From NCBI GenBank assembly GCA_002314445.1, contig DCFX01000051.1, positions 1-54,672 of the forward strand: a stretch of 54,672 nt of DNA, in the 5' to 3' direction. The position numbers and the translations under genes were made by a program. The notes below the pieces were generated by a model, which did no database searches, was not told the DNA's origin, and was given only the letters and a program-made list of their open reading frames with translations. The stretch comes from Treponema sp. UBA1793. GTDB taxonomy: Bacteria > Spirochaetota > Spirochaetia > Treponematales > Treponemataceae. Positions 9,286 to 17,226 of the stretch are shown here, piece by piece (within the stretch, counting starts at the first letter, position 1; every line of letters begins with the position of its first letter).

Positions 9286-9336
9286 TGTCCCGTATAGCCG
9301 TTTTTTTGTTTTTACCGGTTATGCGGGACATTTTTT
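9286..9336 (+). terminator. Rho-independent terminator after the barrel-lipoprotein unit
   Basis: A 15-bp stem (9286-9300 with 9316-9330, two G-T wobbles) encloses a 15-nt T-rich loop and is followed by six T residues (9331-9336). The remaining 9131-9285 stretch holds no convincing gene. Confidence 0.8.
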
Positions 9337-9359
9337 GAGAAAATAGGGAAGAATTATTT

Positions 9360-10373
9360 TCAGTTGATTTTTTTTACGGAATCCCGCAGTATCAGTCTGC
9401 CGCTTACGACATGATTTCCGGGAGTATAGGCATTCCCCGTTATTTTTTTTATGATAAGGTCTGATGCAAGCCGGGCCGTCACCGACTGAGGTACTTCAAT
9501 TGTGGTGAGTGTCGGGCGGAATGCATTATCCCTCACGTAATTATCAAAACCCACGACAGAAATATCTCCGGGAACGTTTAAATTCTGTTTCCGTAATTCA
9601 TTTATGAGTTCCACCGCTGTATCGTCACAATTGCAGACGAATGCAGTCGGCATTTTGTCGGGCAGCGTTATGCATATGTGTCCATGTGAATCGCGGTCAT
9701 TGATTATGCCGGACGGCGGCGCCGGCAGTCCGTTTTCGAGCATCGCCTTCATAAAACCCATGCAGCGGTCGGCTATGGATGTTGTGGCACGGAACGTTCC
9801 GACAAAACGGATATCCTTATGTCCCTGCGAGATGAGATATGTGGTAATCATGTATTCGCTGTAGAAATTGTCTGTCGTTACCGTATCGATTTGTTCATCA
9901 TTTATATAAAAATCAAGGAAAATAAAGTGAAAATACTGCTTTATAAAGTAATATACGTAATCCATGCTAAGCTGGCCAAGTACAATAATGCCGTCAACTT
10001 TTTTATCACGAATCATATGGGGAAGGGAAAGGTCGAATTCGTCTGTTTCACTCAGCTGTTCCAGTATACAATAGTAACCGCTGCGCATAAGCTCACGGGA
10101 CAGGGCACTGTACAATGTCCAGTAAAAAGAGGTGTTTACGCTGAAAAATCTTGCAGGAACAAGGATTCCGATATTGCCGGTCGTTGTTTTTTTTTCATTG
10201 TCAAAAACGTGTACTTTCTGCCGGTATCCCATCTCCTTTGCAAGCTGATTGATTTTCCGGCTCAGCATATTGCTGACTCCCTTTTTGTGGGCAAGCGCTT
10301 TGGAAACAGAGACAATACTCACATCAAGCTGTTGTGCAATATCTGCAAGTGTTACGTTATTTGTACTTTTCAT
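9360..10373 (-). CDS. LacI-family transcriptional regulator, likely of the mannan locus
   Basis: This is a 337-residue LacI/GalR-family regulator. The N-terminal helix-turn-helix covers about residues 7-30 (LADIAQQLDVSIVSVSKALA). The usual hinge residues are only weakly conserved (GYRQKVHVFDNEKK), which may mean an operator without the standard central CG. The sugar-binding domain begins at GNIGILVPARF and has the expected FVCNCDDTAVELI, VVGFDNY and TTIEVPQ blocks of the periplasmic-binding fold. It is encoded in the middle of the mannan locus and divergent from a CE2-type esterase, so it probably senses a mannose-containing oligosaccharide. It has no Shine-Dalgarno sequence. The inverted repeat TTTTAG-TAT-CTAAAA abuts the start codon, consistent with self-regulation. 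Confidence 0.93.
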   Translation of the reverse strand: MKSTNNVTLADIAQQLDVSIVSVSKALAHKKGVSNMLSRKINQLAKEMGYRQKVHVFDNEKKTTTGNIGILVPARFFSVNTSFYWTLYSALSRELMRSGYYCILEQLSETDEFDLSLPHMIRDKKVDGIIVLGQLSMDYVYYFIKQYFHFIFLDFYINDEQIDTVTTDNFYSEYMITTYLISQGHKDIRFVGTFRATTSIADRCMGFMKAMLENGLPAPPSGIINDRDSHGHICITLPDKMPTAFVCNCDDTAVELINELRKQNLNVPGDISVVGFDNYVRDNAFRPTLTTIEVPQSVTARLASDLIIKKITGNAYTPGNHVVSGRLILRDSVKKIN

Positions 10374-10388
10374 TTTTAGTATCTAAAA
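10374..10388. promoter_or_regulatory. Inverted repeat between LacI gene and CE2 esterase, candidate shared operator
   Basis: TTTTAG-TAT-CTAAAA lies directly upstream of the LacI start codon and downstream of a TATAAT on the minus strand. On the plus strand it overlaps a weak -35 (TTTTAG, 17 nt, TAACAT) for the esterase. One bound repressor could therefore control both directions. Confidence 0.5.
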
Positions 10389-10449
10389 GTAAATTATAAC
10401 ATAATTTACGGCAAATAAAAAGTTAATGCTGAACTGGAGGTCAGAGAAA

Positions 10450-11595
10450 ATGAAAGTAATTTTTCCGGGAAATATACCGGAACTTCACATTCTGGGGCGT
10501 ACTGTACGGGATGCAGGGAAAGAAAAACCGGTTGTTTTTTTCTGGACTGCAAGCGGAATTGAATGCCGGATAAAGGCGCCGGAACTTTGGGTTGAACTCG
10601 AAAGCGATTACAGTTTGTATGAACCGTGGGTAAGCGTCCGGCTTAACGGCAGGCAGATTGCCCGCTTTATGGTGGAAAAGGGGCGCCGCTGGTATTGTTT
10701 ATACCGCAATTTTCCTGACGGCAGCGAAAAGACTGTACAGCTGCTTAAGGACACGCAGGCGATGTCGGACGATCCTGAGCACATACTTCTTCTGCATGCT
10801 GTCGGCACGTCCGAAAATGCTGTCTTCCTTCCGCTGCCGCAGAAAAATCTTACCATTGAATTTGCAGGCGACAGTATAACGACGGGCGAGGGCCTTGCAG
10901 GCGCTCCCTGTGAAATGGACTGGAATACGCCGTGGATGGCGACTGATGCGGATTATGCACGTCTTACCGCGGATGCGCTCAACGCGGATTTCCGCATCGT
11001 GTCACAGAGCGGCTGGGGAATTGTTTCAGGCTGGGACAATAACGTGCGCCATACAATCCCGCGGTATTACAGGCAGATATGCGGGCTTGTTCCGGGTCCC
11101 CGGTATGAAAGTCTTGGCGCTCACGATGTATATGATTTCAGTGCGCATCCTGCTGATATTGTAATAATAAACCTTGGGACGAACGATTACGCCGCTTTTA
11201 ATCAGCCTGCATGGACTGATAAAACAGACGGCGCCGTGTACAAAATGCATGCAGACAGCGGCGGACGTCCGCTTCCCGGTGATGCGCAGAAAGTTGCCGA
11301 AGGTGTAAAATACTTTCTGCGTGTTGTAAGGGAATGTAATCCGCGTGCGTTCATCATCTGGTGCTACGGCATGTGTTCTATTCAGTATCTTGCTCCGTAC
11401 ATCAGGCAGGCCGCAGAGGAATATTCGGCAGAAGCGCATGACAGCCGTGTCGGAATTGTCGAGCTTCCTTCAATGGATATGGAGACCGCAGATGAACACG
11501 GTTCTCATGCGCATCCCGGCTCCGTGACGCACAGGCGTGCGGCAGACAGGCTTATTGCGTATATCAGGGAAAGAAAACTGGATCAGCAGCAGTAA
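10450..11595 (+). CDS. Cytoplasmic CE2-like SGNH acetylesterase
   Basis: This 381-residue esterase probably removes acetyl groups from imported manno-oligosaccharides. It has the CE2 layout: an N-terminal jelly-roll domain (about 1-130) and an SGNH hydrolase domain. The nucleophile Ser142 is in FAGDSITTGEG, block III is INLGTNDY, and the C-terminal HAHPGSVTH region holds the catalytic His. It has no signal peptide, unlike the two esterases at 26893 and 28101, so it acts inside the cell. The start chosen is the ATG at 10450, 9 nt after GGAGG; an ATG at 10426 lies upstream of that ribosome site and is rejected. It is divergent from the LacI regulator. Confidence 0.87.
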   Translation: MKVIFPGNIPELHILGRTVRDAGKEKPVVFFWTASGIECRIKAPELWVELESDYSLYEPWVSVRLNGRQIARFMVEKGRRWYCLYRNFPDGSEKTVQLLKDTQAMSDDPEHILLLHAVGTSENAVFLPLPQKNLTIEFAGDSITTGEGLAGAPCEMDWNTPWMATDADYARLTADALNADFRIVSQSGWGIVSGWDNNVRHTIPRYYRQICGLVPGPRYESLGAHDVYDFSAHPADIVIINLGTNDYAAFNQPAWTDKTDGAVYKMHADSGGRPLPGDAQKVAEGVKYFLRVVRECNPRAFIIWCYGMCSIQYLAPYIRQAAEEYSAEAHDSRVGIVELPSMDMETADEHGSHAHPGSVTHRRAADRLIAYIRERKLDQQQ

Positions 11596-11604
11596 ACAAA
11601 AAAA

Positions 11605-11635
11605 GCCGTCATATACGTATGACGTATATGACGGC
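11605..11635 (-). terminator. Rho-independent terminator of the 11660-12325 lipoprotein gene
   Basis: A perfect 14-bp stem (11605-11618 with 11622-11635) has a 3-nt loop. On the minus strand it is followed by a run of seven T, so it terminates the lipoprotein gene. On the plus strand it lacks a T run but lies 10 bp after the esterase stop and may slow that transcript. Confidence 0.85.
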
Positions 11636-11659
11636 TGCCGGAAATTGTACTATGTGCGA

Positions 11660-12325
11660 TTATTTATACAGCCGGATGTTTCCGACGTAGAAATGACCGC
11701 CGGGATTTTCGTTCGTGCTCTGGAAAATCGCACGCTTTACATCTGCAAGGGCGGCCGTAATTGCCGCATTGTCAGCCTGTGCATTGTCTTTCATGAATTT
11801 TGACATGTCGAACAGAACCGTGTGTCTGCCTGCCGGAACTTCGACAGCAGGGGTCTGGAGCCATGTCCATGCGTCTGTCGCCTGAATGACCCATGAAAGG
11901 GCGAATGCAAAATTTTCAGGATTATAAATATCGATTGCGACGTATTTGTATCCCGTCCAGTCTGTAAACGCAAGTGAGTCACAGAACCAGCATGCCTGTT
12001 TTGATGATGATGCAGGAGCTGCGTCCATAGCACAGTCAAGCGACTGCGTACCGACTGTCGGCCAGTTTTTGAATGCAGCATCGGAAAGCTCGCAGCTGAG
12101 AGACAGGTTATGCGCGCCCCATTTGTCCCAGCTGTTTCCCACTGCCTGCCAGTAGTTGCCGTCGCTCAGGTCGTCAAGGACAGCCGTTTCTGTTGACGGA
12201 ATCGCCGGCTCTATATACGCAGATTCCTCCGCCGCTGCATCTTTTGCTGCAGCGGATGTTGTTCCGCATCCTGCCGCTGCAAACAGCAATACTGTGCATG
12301 CAAGAAAAACAAAACTCTTCTTCAT
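11660..12325 (-). CDS. Small lipoprotein with one carbohydrate-binding-like beta-sandwich
   Basis: This is a 221-residue lipoprotein. The lipobox AAGC places the lipidated Cys at about residue 20, followed by an Ala/Glu-rich linker to about residue 50. The rest looks like a single jelly-roll domain of the CBM11/CIA30-like kind: it starts LDDLSDGNYWQAVG, has a buried-looking WTGYKYVAIDIYNPE strand and ends GGHFYVGNIRLYK. Several surface Trp residues (WTWLQTP, WDKWGAH) would suit sugar stacking. No catalytic motif is seen. It is divergent from the big importer operon and shares its control region, including the TTAGTTAGTT element. A glycan-capturing surface protein is a reasonable guess, not a demonstrated role. 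GGAGG precedes the ATG. Confidence 0.72.
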   Translation of the reverse strand: MKKSFVFLACTVLLFAAAGCGTTSAAAKDAAAEESAYIEPAIPSTETAVLDDLSDGNYWQAVGNSWDKWGAHNLSLSCELSDAAFKNWPTVGTQSLDCAMDAAPASSSKQACWFCDSLAFTDWTGYKYVAIDIYNPENFAFALSWVIQATDAWTWLQTPAVEVPAGRHTVLFDMSKFMKDNAQADNAAITAALADVKRAIFQSTNENPGGHFYVGNIRLYK

Positions 12326-12355
12326 ATTGTTCCTCCAAATTTAGTTAGTTATTTA

Positions 12356-12383
12356 AGTATACCACGACTTAAATAAAATGCAA
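12356..12383 (-). promoter_or_regulatory. Promoter of the 11660-12325 lipoprotein gene with AACTAAC element
   Basis: On the minus strand TTGCAT (12383-12378), 16 nt, TATACT (12361-12356). The predicted start falls on AACTAACTAA (TTAGTTAGTT at 12341-12350 on the plus strand), the same element found in the other mannan promoters. Confidence 0.55.
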
Positions 12384-12453
12384 TAATAATATTTTTTAAT
12401 CATACAATTTAGTATTATGACTTAAAAAATATACGAAAAAAGCTGTTTTTTTA

Positions 12454-12482
12454 TTGCTAAAATTAACTAACGGGTTTATCAT
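12454..12482 (+). promoter_or_regulatory. Promoter of the dual ABC importer operon with embedded AACTAAC
   Basis: TTGCTA (12454-12459), 17 nt, TATCAT (12477-12482), giving a start near 12489. The spacer carries TTAACTAAC (12463-12471), placed where a bound repressor would exclude RNA polymerase. Confidence 0.6.
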
Positions 12483-12506
12483 AGTACCTGTCAGGAAGGA
12501 AAGATA

Positions 12507-15383
12507 ATGATGAAATCAAAATTAATGGTCATGCTTCTTTCTTCGCTTATGTTCATATCATCTGTACCGCGTTTACAAGCGGCGGAAGCAGTCGGCGTAG
12601 AAAAAAAGGCAATACGATGGTCCCGGGGCAGTTCAATCAATGCTTATCTTGATTCTCATAAAGATGCGCCCGAGCCGCATGAAGTTATTCTGATTAATGC
12701 GTCTTCGTATAGTGAAAAATCACCGGACGCTGAAATCGAAAAACTTGCTGAGTATCACGGGGTACATGATGCTCTTTTATGGACAGGAGAAGCAGGAACT
12801 GTCGGCTGGGATATAGATGTGAAAGAAAGCGGTATGTACCACATGGCGCTTGAGTATATCCCCGTTCCCTACAAGGGAATGAGCATTGAATTCGGCGTAA
12901 AACTCGACGGAGCATATCCGTACGACGATTTTATGAGCGTGCGTTTTTCGCGCATGTGGAAAAATGCAACGGATATACAGAAGAATACGCTGGGCAACGA
13001 CCTTGTCCCTGCACAGGAAGAAACTCCGCAGTGGTCGACTGCTGATTTTCTTGATACGCAGGGATTTTACAATAAAAGTCTTCCGGTCTATATAGAAAAG
13101 GGACGTCACAGACTTGAGCTTCAGCTGAAGCGAGAAGCTGTCGTGCTCAAATCGATAAAATTCTACAACGCACCTGCGCTGAAAACCTATTCGGAACTTA
13201 CATCGGAATATGCATCAAAATCAAAAACCGGGAACGTCCTTGTAAAAGTTCAGGCGGAACTTGCTTCATGCAAATCAGACTCAACGCTTATTCCGACGTA
13301 TGACAGGAGTTCGGCGGCGACCGAACCGCAGGATGCTGCAAAAATCCGCCTTAATACGTTCGGCGGCAACTGGGTATGGAAACTGCCCGGGCAGTGGGGC
13401 GAATGGAAAATACAGGTCCCTGAAGACGGTATGTATTGTATTTTCGTGAAAGGCCGGCAGAATTTTCAGCGCGGTATGGCTGCCGTGCGCAAAGTATACG
13501 TGGACGGCGTCGTTCCGTGCAAAGAGTTCGAGAACCTCGAATTTGCCTATTCCCTGAAATGGGGAATCTTTACGCCCAGGGATGGAGCAACCGGAAAGCC
13601 TTGCTACATCTTTCTCAGGAAGGGCGAACATACTGTCAGGCTGGAAGCAACTATCGGACCGCTTACGCCCATACTTACCGCAATCGACGACCTTACCTAT
13701 GAAGTCAACACACTGCGCCGCCGATTTATCATGATTATGGGAACGGAACCTGATCTTAACCGCGACTATCAGCTTGAAAAGGAAATTCCGGGGCTTACCG
13801 ATAAACTCCTTGAACTTTCCGACAGTTTTAATAAGGAAGCGGATGATTTTGAACGCATAACGGGACAGAAGGGCTCTGAAGCTGCAACGCTCCGCATTAT
13901 TGTGAATCAGCTCGCCGGTTTTGCGAAACAGCCGCAGTATATTCCGAACAAATCGAACAGTTTCAGGGACAACATTGCAAGCCTTGCGACGTGGATTCTG
14001 TACCGCAAGGAAACACCGCTTGAAATCGATTATCTTGGTGTAGCCTCTCCTGACGTGAAACTGCCTGAAGCAGCTCCGATGTGGATTGTACAGCAGTATA
14101 TGAATGCCTGTTCATTCTTTGCATCATTCGTTGAAGATTACGACAGCATCGGCAAAAAGGAAGACGATGCGGTTACGGTGTGGATTCAGTCGGGACGCGA
14201 TCAGGCTCAGATTCTCCGCAATCTCATTACGAATGATTTTACTCCGAAGACCGGAATTAAAGTGAATCTGAGCCTCGTGCAGGGCAGCCTTATAGAGGCA
14301 ACAATGGCAGGGCGGGGACCTGAAATTGCGATAAACGTGTCGCGCGGCCAGCCGGTGAATCTTGCCTGCCGTGGTGCGCTGTACGACCTTTCTTCGTTCA
14401 GCGGATTTGATGCTGTGCAGAAATGGTTTAATTCTACCGCCTTTGTGCCGTACAGGTTTCAGAACGGTGTGTATGCGCTCCCAATGACGCAGGATTTTCA
14501 CATGATGTTTTACCGGACTGACATTTTCGATGAACTTGGGTTGAAGCCGCCGGAGACCTGGGATGAGCTGTATGCAATTATTCCGGTATTGCAGCGCAAC
14601 AACATGCAGGTGGGACTTCCGTATCAGTCGACAGATGCAATCGATCTGATTGATGCCGGAATGGGTTCACGCAACCTCTTCCCGACTCTGTTATCCCAGA
14701 ACGGCGGTACGTTTTATAAAAACGATAACAGGGAGACCGGTCTTACCGATCCTGCGGCATATAAAGCATTTAAGAAGTGGGTTGATTTTTATCAGTCGTA
14801 CGGCTTTACGCTTAAGTACGATTTTGCAACCCGGTTCCGCTCCGGTGAAATGCCATTGGGAATTGCTTCGTACGGTGTGTATAACCTGCTCAGCGTTGCC
14901 GCTCCCGAAATCCGCAACGAGTGGGCAATGACTGTAATTCCGGGAACGCCGCGCCGGGACGGAACGATAGACCGTTCGGAGGCTGCAAGCGGATCGGCTG
15001 TCATCATGTTCAAAAAGATTAAAAATCCGGAAGCCGGATGGGAATTTATGAAGTGGTGGATGAGTCCGGAAATACAACTCAAGTACGCAATCCAGCTTGA
15101 AACGCAGATGGGTACGGCAGCCCGTTTGAATACGGCGAATATAGAAACATTCAGGAAGATGGGCTGGTCTCGCGCCGAACAGAAAATTCTGAGTGAGCAG
15201 TGGAACAATGTAAAGGAAGTGCAGGAGATTCCCGGAGGATATTATACGATCCGCATGCTCGATACCGCCTTTTCAGAGGTTTACTACAGCAATAAAAATG
15301 TGCGGGCTACGCTTACAAAGTACTGCGACATGATAAACGAAGAGATTACCCGCAAGCGGAAGGAGCTTGGAATACATGATTAA
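12507..15383 (+). CDS. Giant ABC sugar-binding protein with N-terminal carbohydrate-binding-like domains
   Basis: At 958 residues this is more than twice the length of a normal family 1 solute-binding protein. After a signal peptide (about 1-25, no lipobox) come two beta-sandwich domains of the galactose-binding type, at roughly 80-230 (ending KGRHRLELQLKREAVVLKSI) and 270-400 (ending KGEHTVRLEATIGP). A helical connector covers about 400-540. The solute-binding fold occupies about 550-950, recognisable by VTVWIQSGRDQ, YALPMTQDFHMMFYRTDIF, PPETWDEL and GWEFMKWWMSPEIQ. It overlaps the first permease gene by 8 bp. It should deliver a mannan-derived oligosaccharide; the extra domains might hold longer chains. 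Similar large binding proteins occur with Yip1 and DUF5696 genes in Firmicutes (from memory). Confidence 0.85.
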   Translation: MMKSKLMVMLLSSLMFISSVPRLQAAEAVGVEKKAIRWSRGSSINAYLDSHKDAPEPHEVILINASSYSEKSPDAEIEKLAEYHGVHDALLWTGEAGTVGWDIDVKESGMYHMALEYIPVPYKGMSIEFGVKLDGAYPYDDFMSVRFSRMWKNATDIQKNTLGNDLVPAQEETPQWSTADFLDTQGFYNKSLPVYIEKGRHRLELQLKREAVVLKSIKFYNAPALKTYSELTSEYASKSKTGNVLVKVQAELASCKSDSTLIPTYDRSSAATEPQDAAKIRLNTFGGNWVWKLPGQWGEWKIQVPEDGMYCIFVKGRQNFQRGMAAVRKVYVDGVVPCKEFENLEFAYSLKWGIFTPRDGATGKPCYIFLRKGEHTVRLEATIGPLTPILTAIDDLTYEVNTLRRRFIMIMGTEPDLNRDYQLEKEIPGLTDKLLELSDSFNKEADDFERITGQKGSEAATLRIIVNQLAGFAKQPQYIPNKSNSFRDNIASLATWILYRKETPLEIDYLGVASPDVKLPEAAPMWIVQQYMNACSFFASFVEDYDSIGKKEDDAVTVWIQSGRDQAQILRNLITNDFTPKTGIKVNLSLVQGSLIEATMAGRGPEIAINVSRGQPVNLACRGALYDLSSFSGFDAVQKWFNSTAFVPYRFQNGVYALPMTQDFHMMFYRTDIFDELGLKPPETWDELYAIIPVLQRNNMQVGLPYQSTDAIDLIDAGMGSRNLFPTLLSQNGGTFYKNDNRETGLTDPAAYKAFKKWVDFYQSYGFTLKYDFATRFRSGEMPLGIASYGVYNLLSVAAPEIRNEWAMTVIPGTPRRDGTIDRSEAASGSAVIMFKKIKNPEAGWEFMKWWMSPEIQLKYAIQLETQMGTAARLNTANIETFRKMGWSRAEQKILSEQWNNVKEVQEIPGGYYTIRMLDTAFSEVYYSNKNVRATLTKYCDMINEEITRKRKELGIHD

Positions 15384-16287
15384 ATCATCAAGTTTAAAAA
15401 ATCAGATGCGTTATGAAGAAACGAAATCAAGCTATCTTATGATGGCGCCGTTTCTCATTCTGTTTACGGTATTTACTATTCTGCCGATTCTCGGCGCAAT
15501 AGGTTTGAGCTTTACAAGTTTTGATATGCTCCAGCCGCCCCGTTTTATCGGCCTGAGCAATTACACTCGGCTTTTACTTGACGACAAGATTTTCATGCAG
15601 GTTCTCAAGAATACGCTTATTTTTGCTTTCGTTACCGGACCGCTCAGTTATGTGCTGTCGTTCCTGCTCGCATGGATGATAAACGAATATAAGCCTGTTG
15701 CACGTTCAATCTGGACGCTCATTTTCTATGCCCCGTCGCTCGCCGGCAACATATTCTTTGTATGGACGCTTATTTTTTCAGGTGATTACTACGCTCCGCT
15801 GAACGGCCTGCTTATGTGGCTCGGCTGGATTAAGGAGCCGATAGACTGGACGGGCAACACTGATTATGTTCTCAGGGTGGTACTTCTTGTACAGGTCTGG
15901 TTGAGTTTTGGAGCAGGATTCCTTGCGTTTATTGCAGGCCTTCAGGGAATTGACCGCAGTCTGTACGAGGCGGGCCGTATCGACGGTATAAAAAACCGAT
16001 GGCAGGAACTGTGGTATATCACCATCCCGTCGATGAAACCGCAGCTGCTTTTCGGGGCCGTCATGCAGATAGCTTCGTCGTTCAGCGTTTCCGAAGTCAT
16101 TAAGGCCGTTGCAGGCTTTCCGTCGCGCGGTTATTCCGCGGATACAATCGGTACGTACATTATAGATTACGGTACCGTACGTTTTGAAATGGGATATGCA
16201 TGCACGCTTTCCGTCGTGCTTTTCATCATCATGCTTCTGACAAACAAAATAATAATGAGACTGCTTAAGGGGGCGGACAATGACTAG
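15376..16287 (+). CDS. ABC sugar transporter permease, MalF type (importer A)
   Basis: This 303-residue inner-membrane permease has about six transmembrane segments. The ATPase-docking EAA loop reads YEAGRIDGIKNRWQELWYITIPSMKP. The start is taken as the ATG at 15376, 10 nt after AGGAG; a TTG at 15367 sits too close to that ribosome site. The gene overlaps the end of the giant binding protein and the start of the next permease, indicating tight translational coupling. It pairs with the MalG-type protein that follows. Confidence 0.93.
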   Translation: MIKSSSLKNQMRYEETKSSYLMMAPFLILFTVFTILPILGAIGLSFTSFDMLQPPRFIGLSNYTRLLLDDKIFMQVLKNTLIFAFVTGPLSYVLSFLLAWMINEYKPVARSIWTLIFYAPSLAGNIFFVWTLIFSGDYYAPLNGLLMWLGWIKEPIDWTGNTDYVLRVVLLVQVWLSFGAGFLAFIAGLQGIDRSLYEAGRIDGIKNRWQELWYITIPSMKPQLLFGAVMQIASSFSVSEVIKAVAGFPSRGYSADTIGTYIIDYGTVRFEMGYACTLSVVLFIIMLLTNKIIMRLLKGADND

Positions 16288-17212
16288 TTCAACTCAAAAA
16301 AATGCTGCAGTCATACGGCAAACTTCTGTTTCCGTAAAGCAGCCTAAACTCCGCCGTATGCGGCGCGGAGCTGCAAAAGCAACGCGCTCCCTCGGTATGG
16401 ACATACTGCTTTTTATCTTTCTCGGCGCTCTGGCGCTTTTTATGCTCATACCGATTCTGTATGTCGTTGCAAACGCATTTAAACCGCTGTCGGAATTCTT
16501 CATCTTTCCGCCTCGTCCGTGGGTCGTACATCCGACGCTTGAAAATTTTGTCCAGCTTTCGCAGCTTCTTTCAAATATGTGGGTTCCGTTCAGCCGTTAT
16601 CTGTTCAACTCAATCGTTGTGACGGTGAGTGCGACGCTCGGAAATGTACTTGTGGCAAGTATGGCGGCGTATCCGCTTGCGATGCATAATTTCCGCGGCA
16701 GAAAACTTATTAATGAAGTGATTATCCTTGCCCTTCTTTTTACGCCGCAGGTGTTGTACATTCCCCAGTATATCGTTATTGCGAATATCGGCCTTATTAA
16801 TAATTATCTGGCGCTTATTCTGCCGGTCGTGCAGACAACGCTCGGTACGTTCCTCATGGTGCAGTTCATGCAGCAGGTGCCGCTGTCCCTTCTTGAAGCC
16901 GCGCGCATAGACGGGGCGGCTGAGATGAAAATCTGGTGGGAGATTGTCATGCCGACTGTAAAACCCGCATGGCTTACGCTTATGATTCTTGCGTTTCAGC
17001 AGATATGGGCGCAGAACGGCAATCTGCTTATATATAAGGAAAATATGAAAGTCCTCCCGGCGATTATGACGCAGATACAGTCCGGCGGCCTGGCTCGTGC
17101 CGGTGTTACATCAGCCGTTATGTTTGTCCTTATGATTCCGCCGCTCGTTTTGTTTGAGTTTTCGCAGAAAGCCGTTATTGAAACGATGGCGACATCAGGT
17201 ATTAAGGATTAA
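16280..17212 (+). CDS. ABC sugar transporter permease, MalG type (importer A)
   Basis: This 310-residue permease is the second half of importer A. A basic cytoplasmic N-terminus (about 1-35) is followed by six membrane segments. The EAA loop LLEAARIDGAAEMKIWWEIVMPTVKP matches the family. Its ATG overlaps the preceding gene by 8 bp with AAGGGGG upstream. No ATPase gene is in this operon, so a shared MsmX/MsmK-type ATPase encoded elsewhere is expected. Confidence 0.93.
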   Translation: MTSSTQKNAAVIRQTSVSVKQPKLRRMRRGAAKATRSLGMDILLFIFLGALALFMLIPILYVVANAFKPLSEFFIFPPRPWVVHPTLENFVQLSQLLSNMWVPFSRYLFNSIVVTVSATLGNVLVASMAAYPLAMHNFRGRKLINEVIILALLFTPQVLYIPQYIVIANIGLINNYLALILPVVQTTLGTFLMVQFMQQVPLSLLEAARIDGAAEMKIWWEIVMPTVKPAWLTLMILAFQQIWAQNGNLLIYKENMKVLPAIMTQIQSGGLARAGVTSAVMFVLMIPPLVLFEFSQKAVIETMATSGIKD

Positions 17213-17226
17213 AGGAGCAGACAGCA

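Noticed and set aside
10426..10449. Upstream ATG for the cytoplasmic esterase
   Set aside because: The GGAGG site lies between it and the ATG at 10450, so the latter is the better start.
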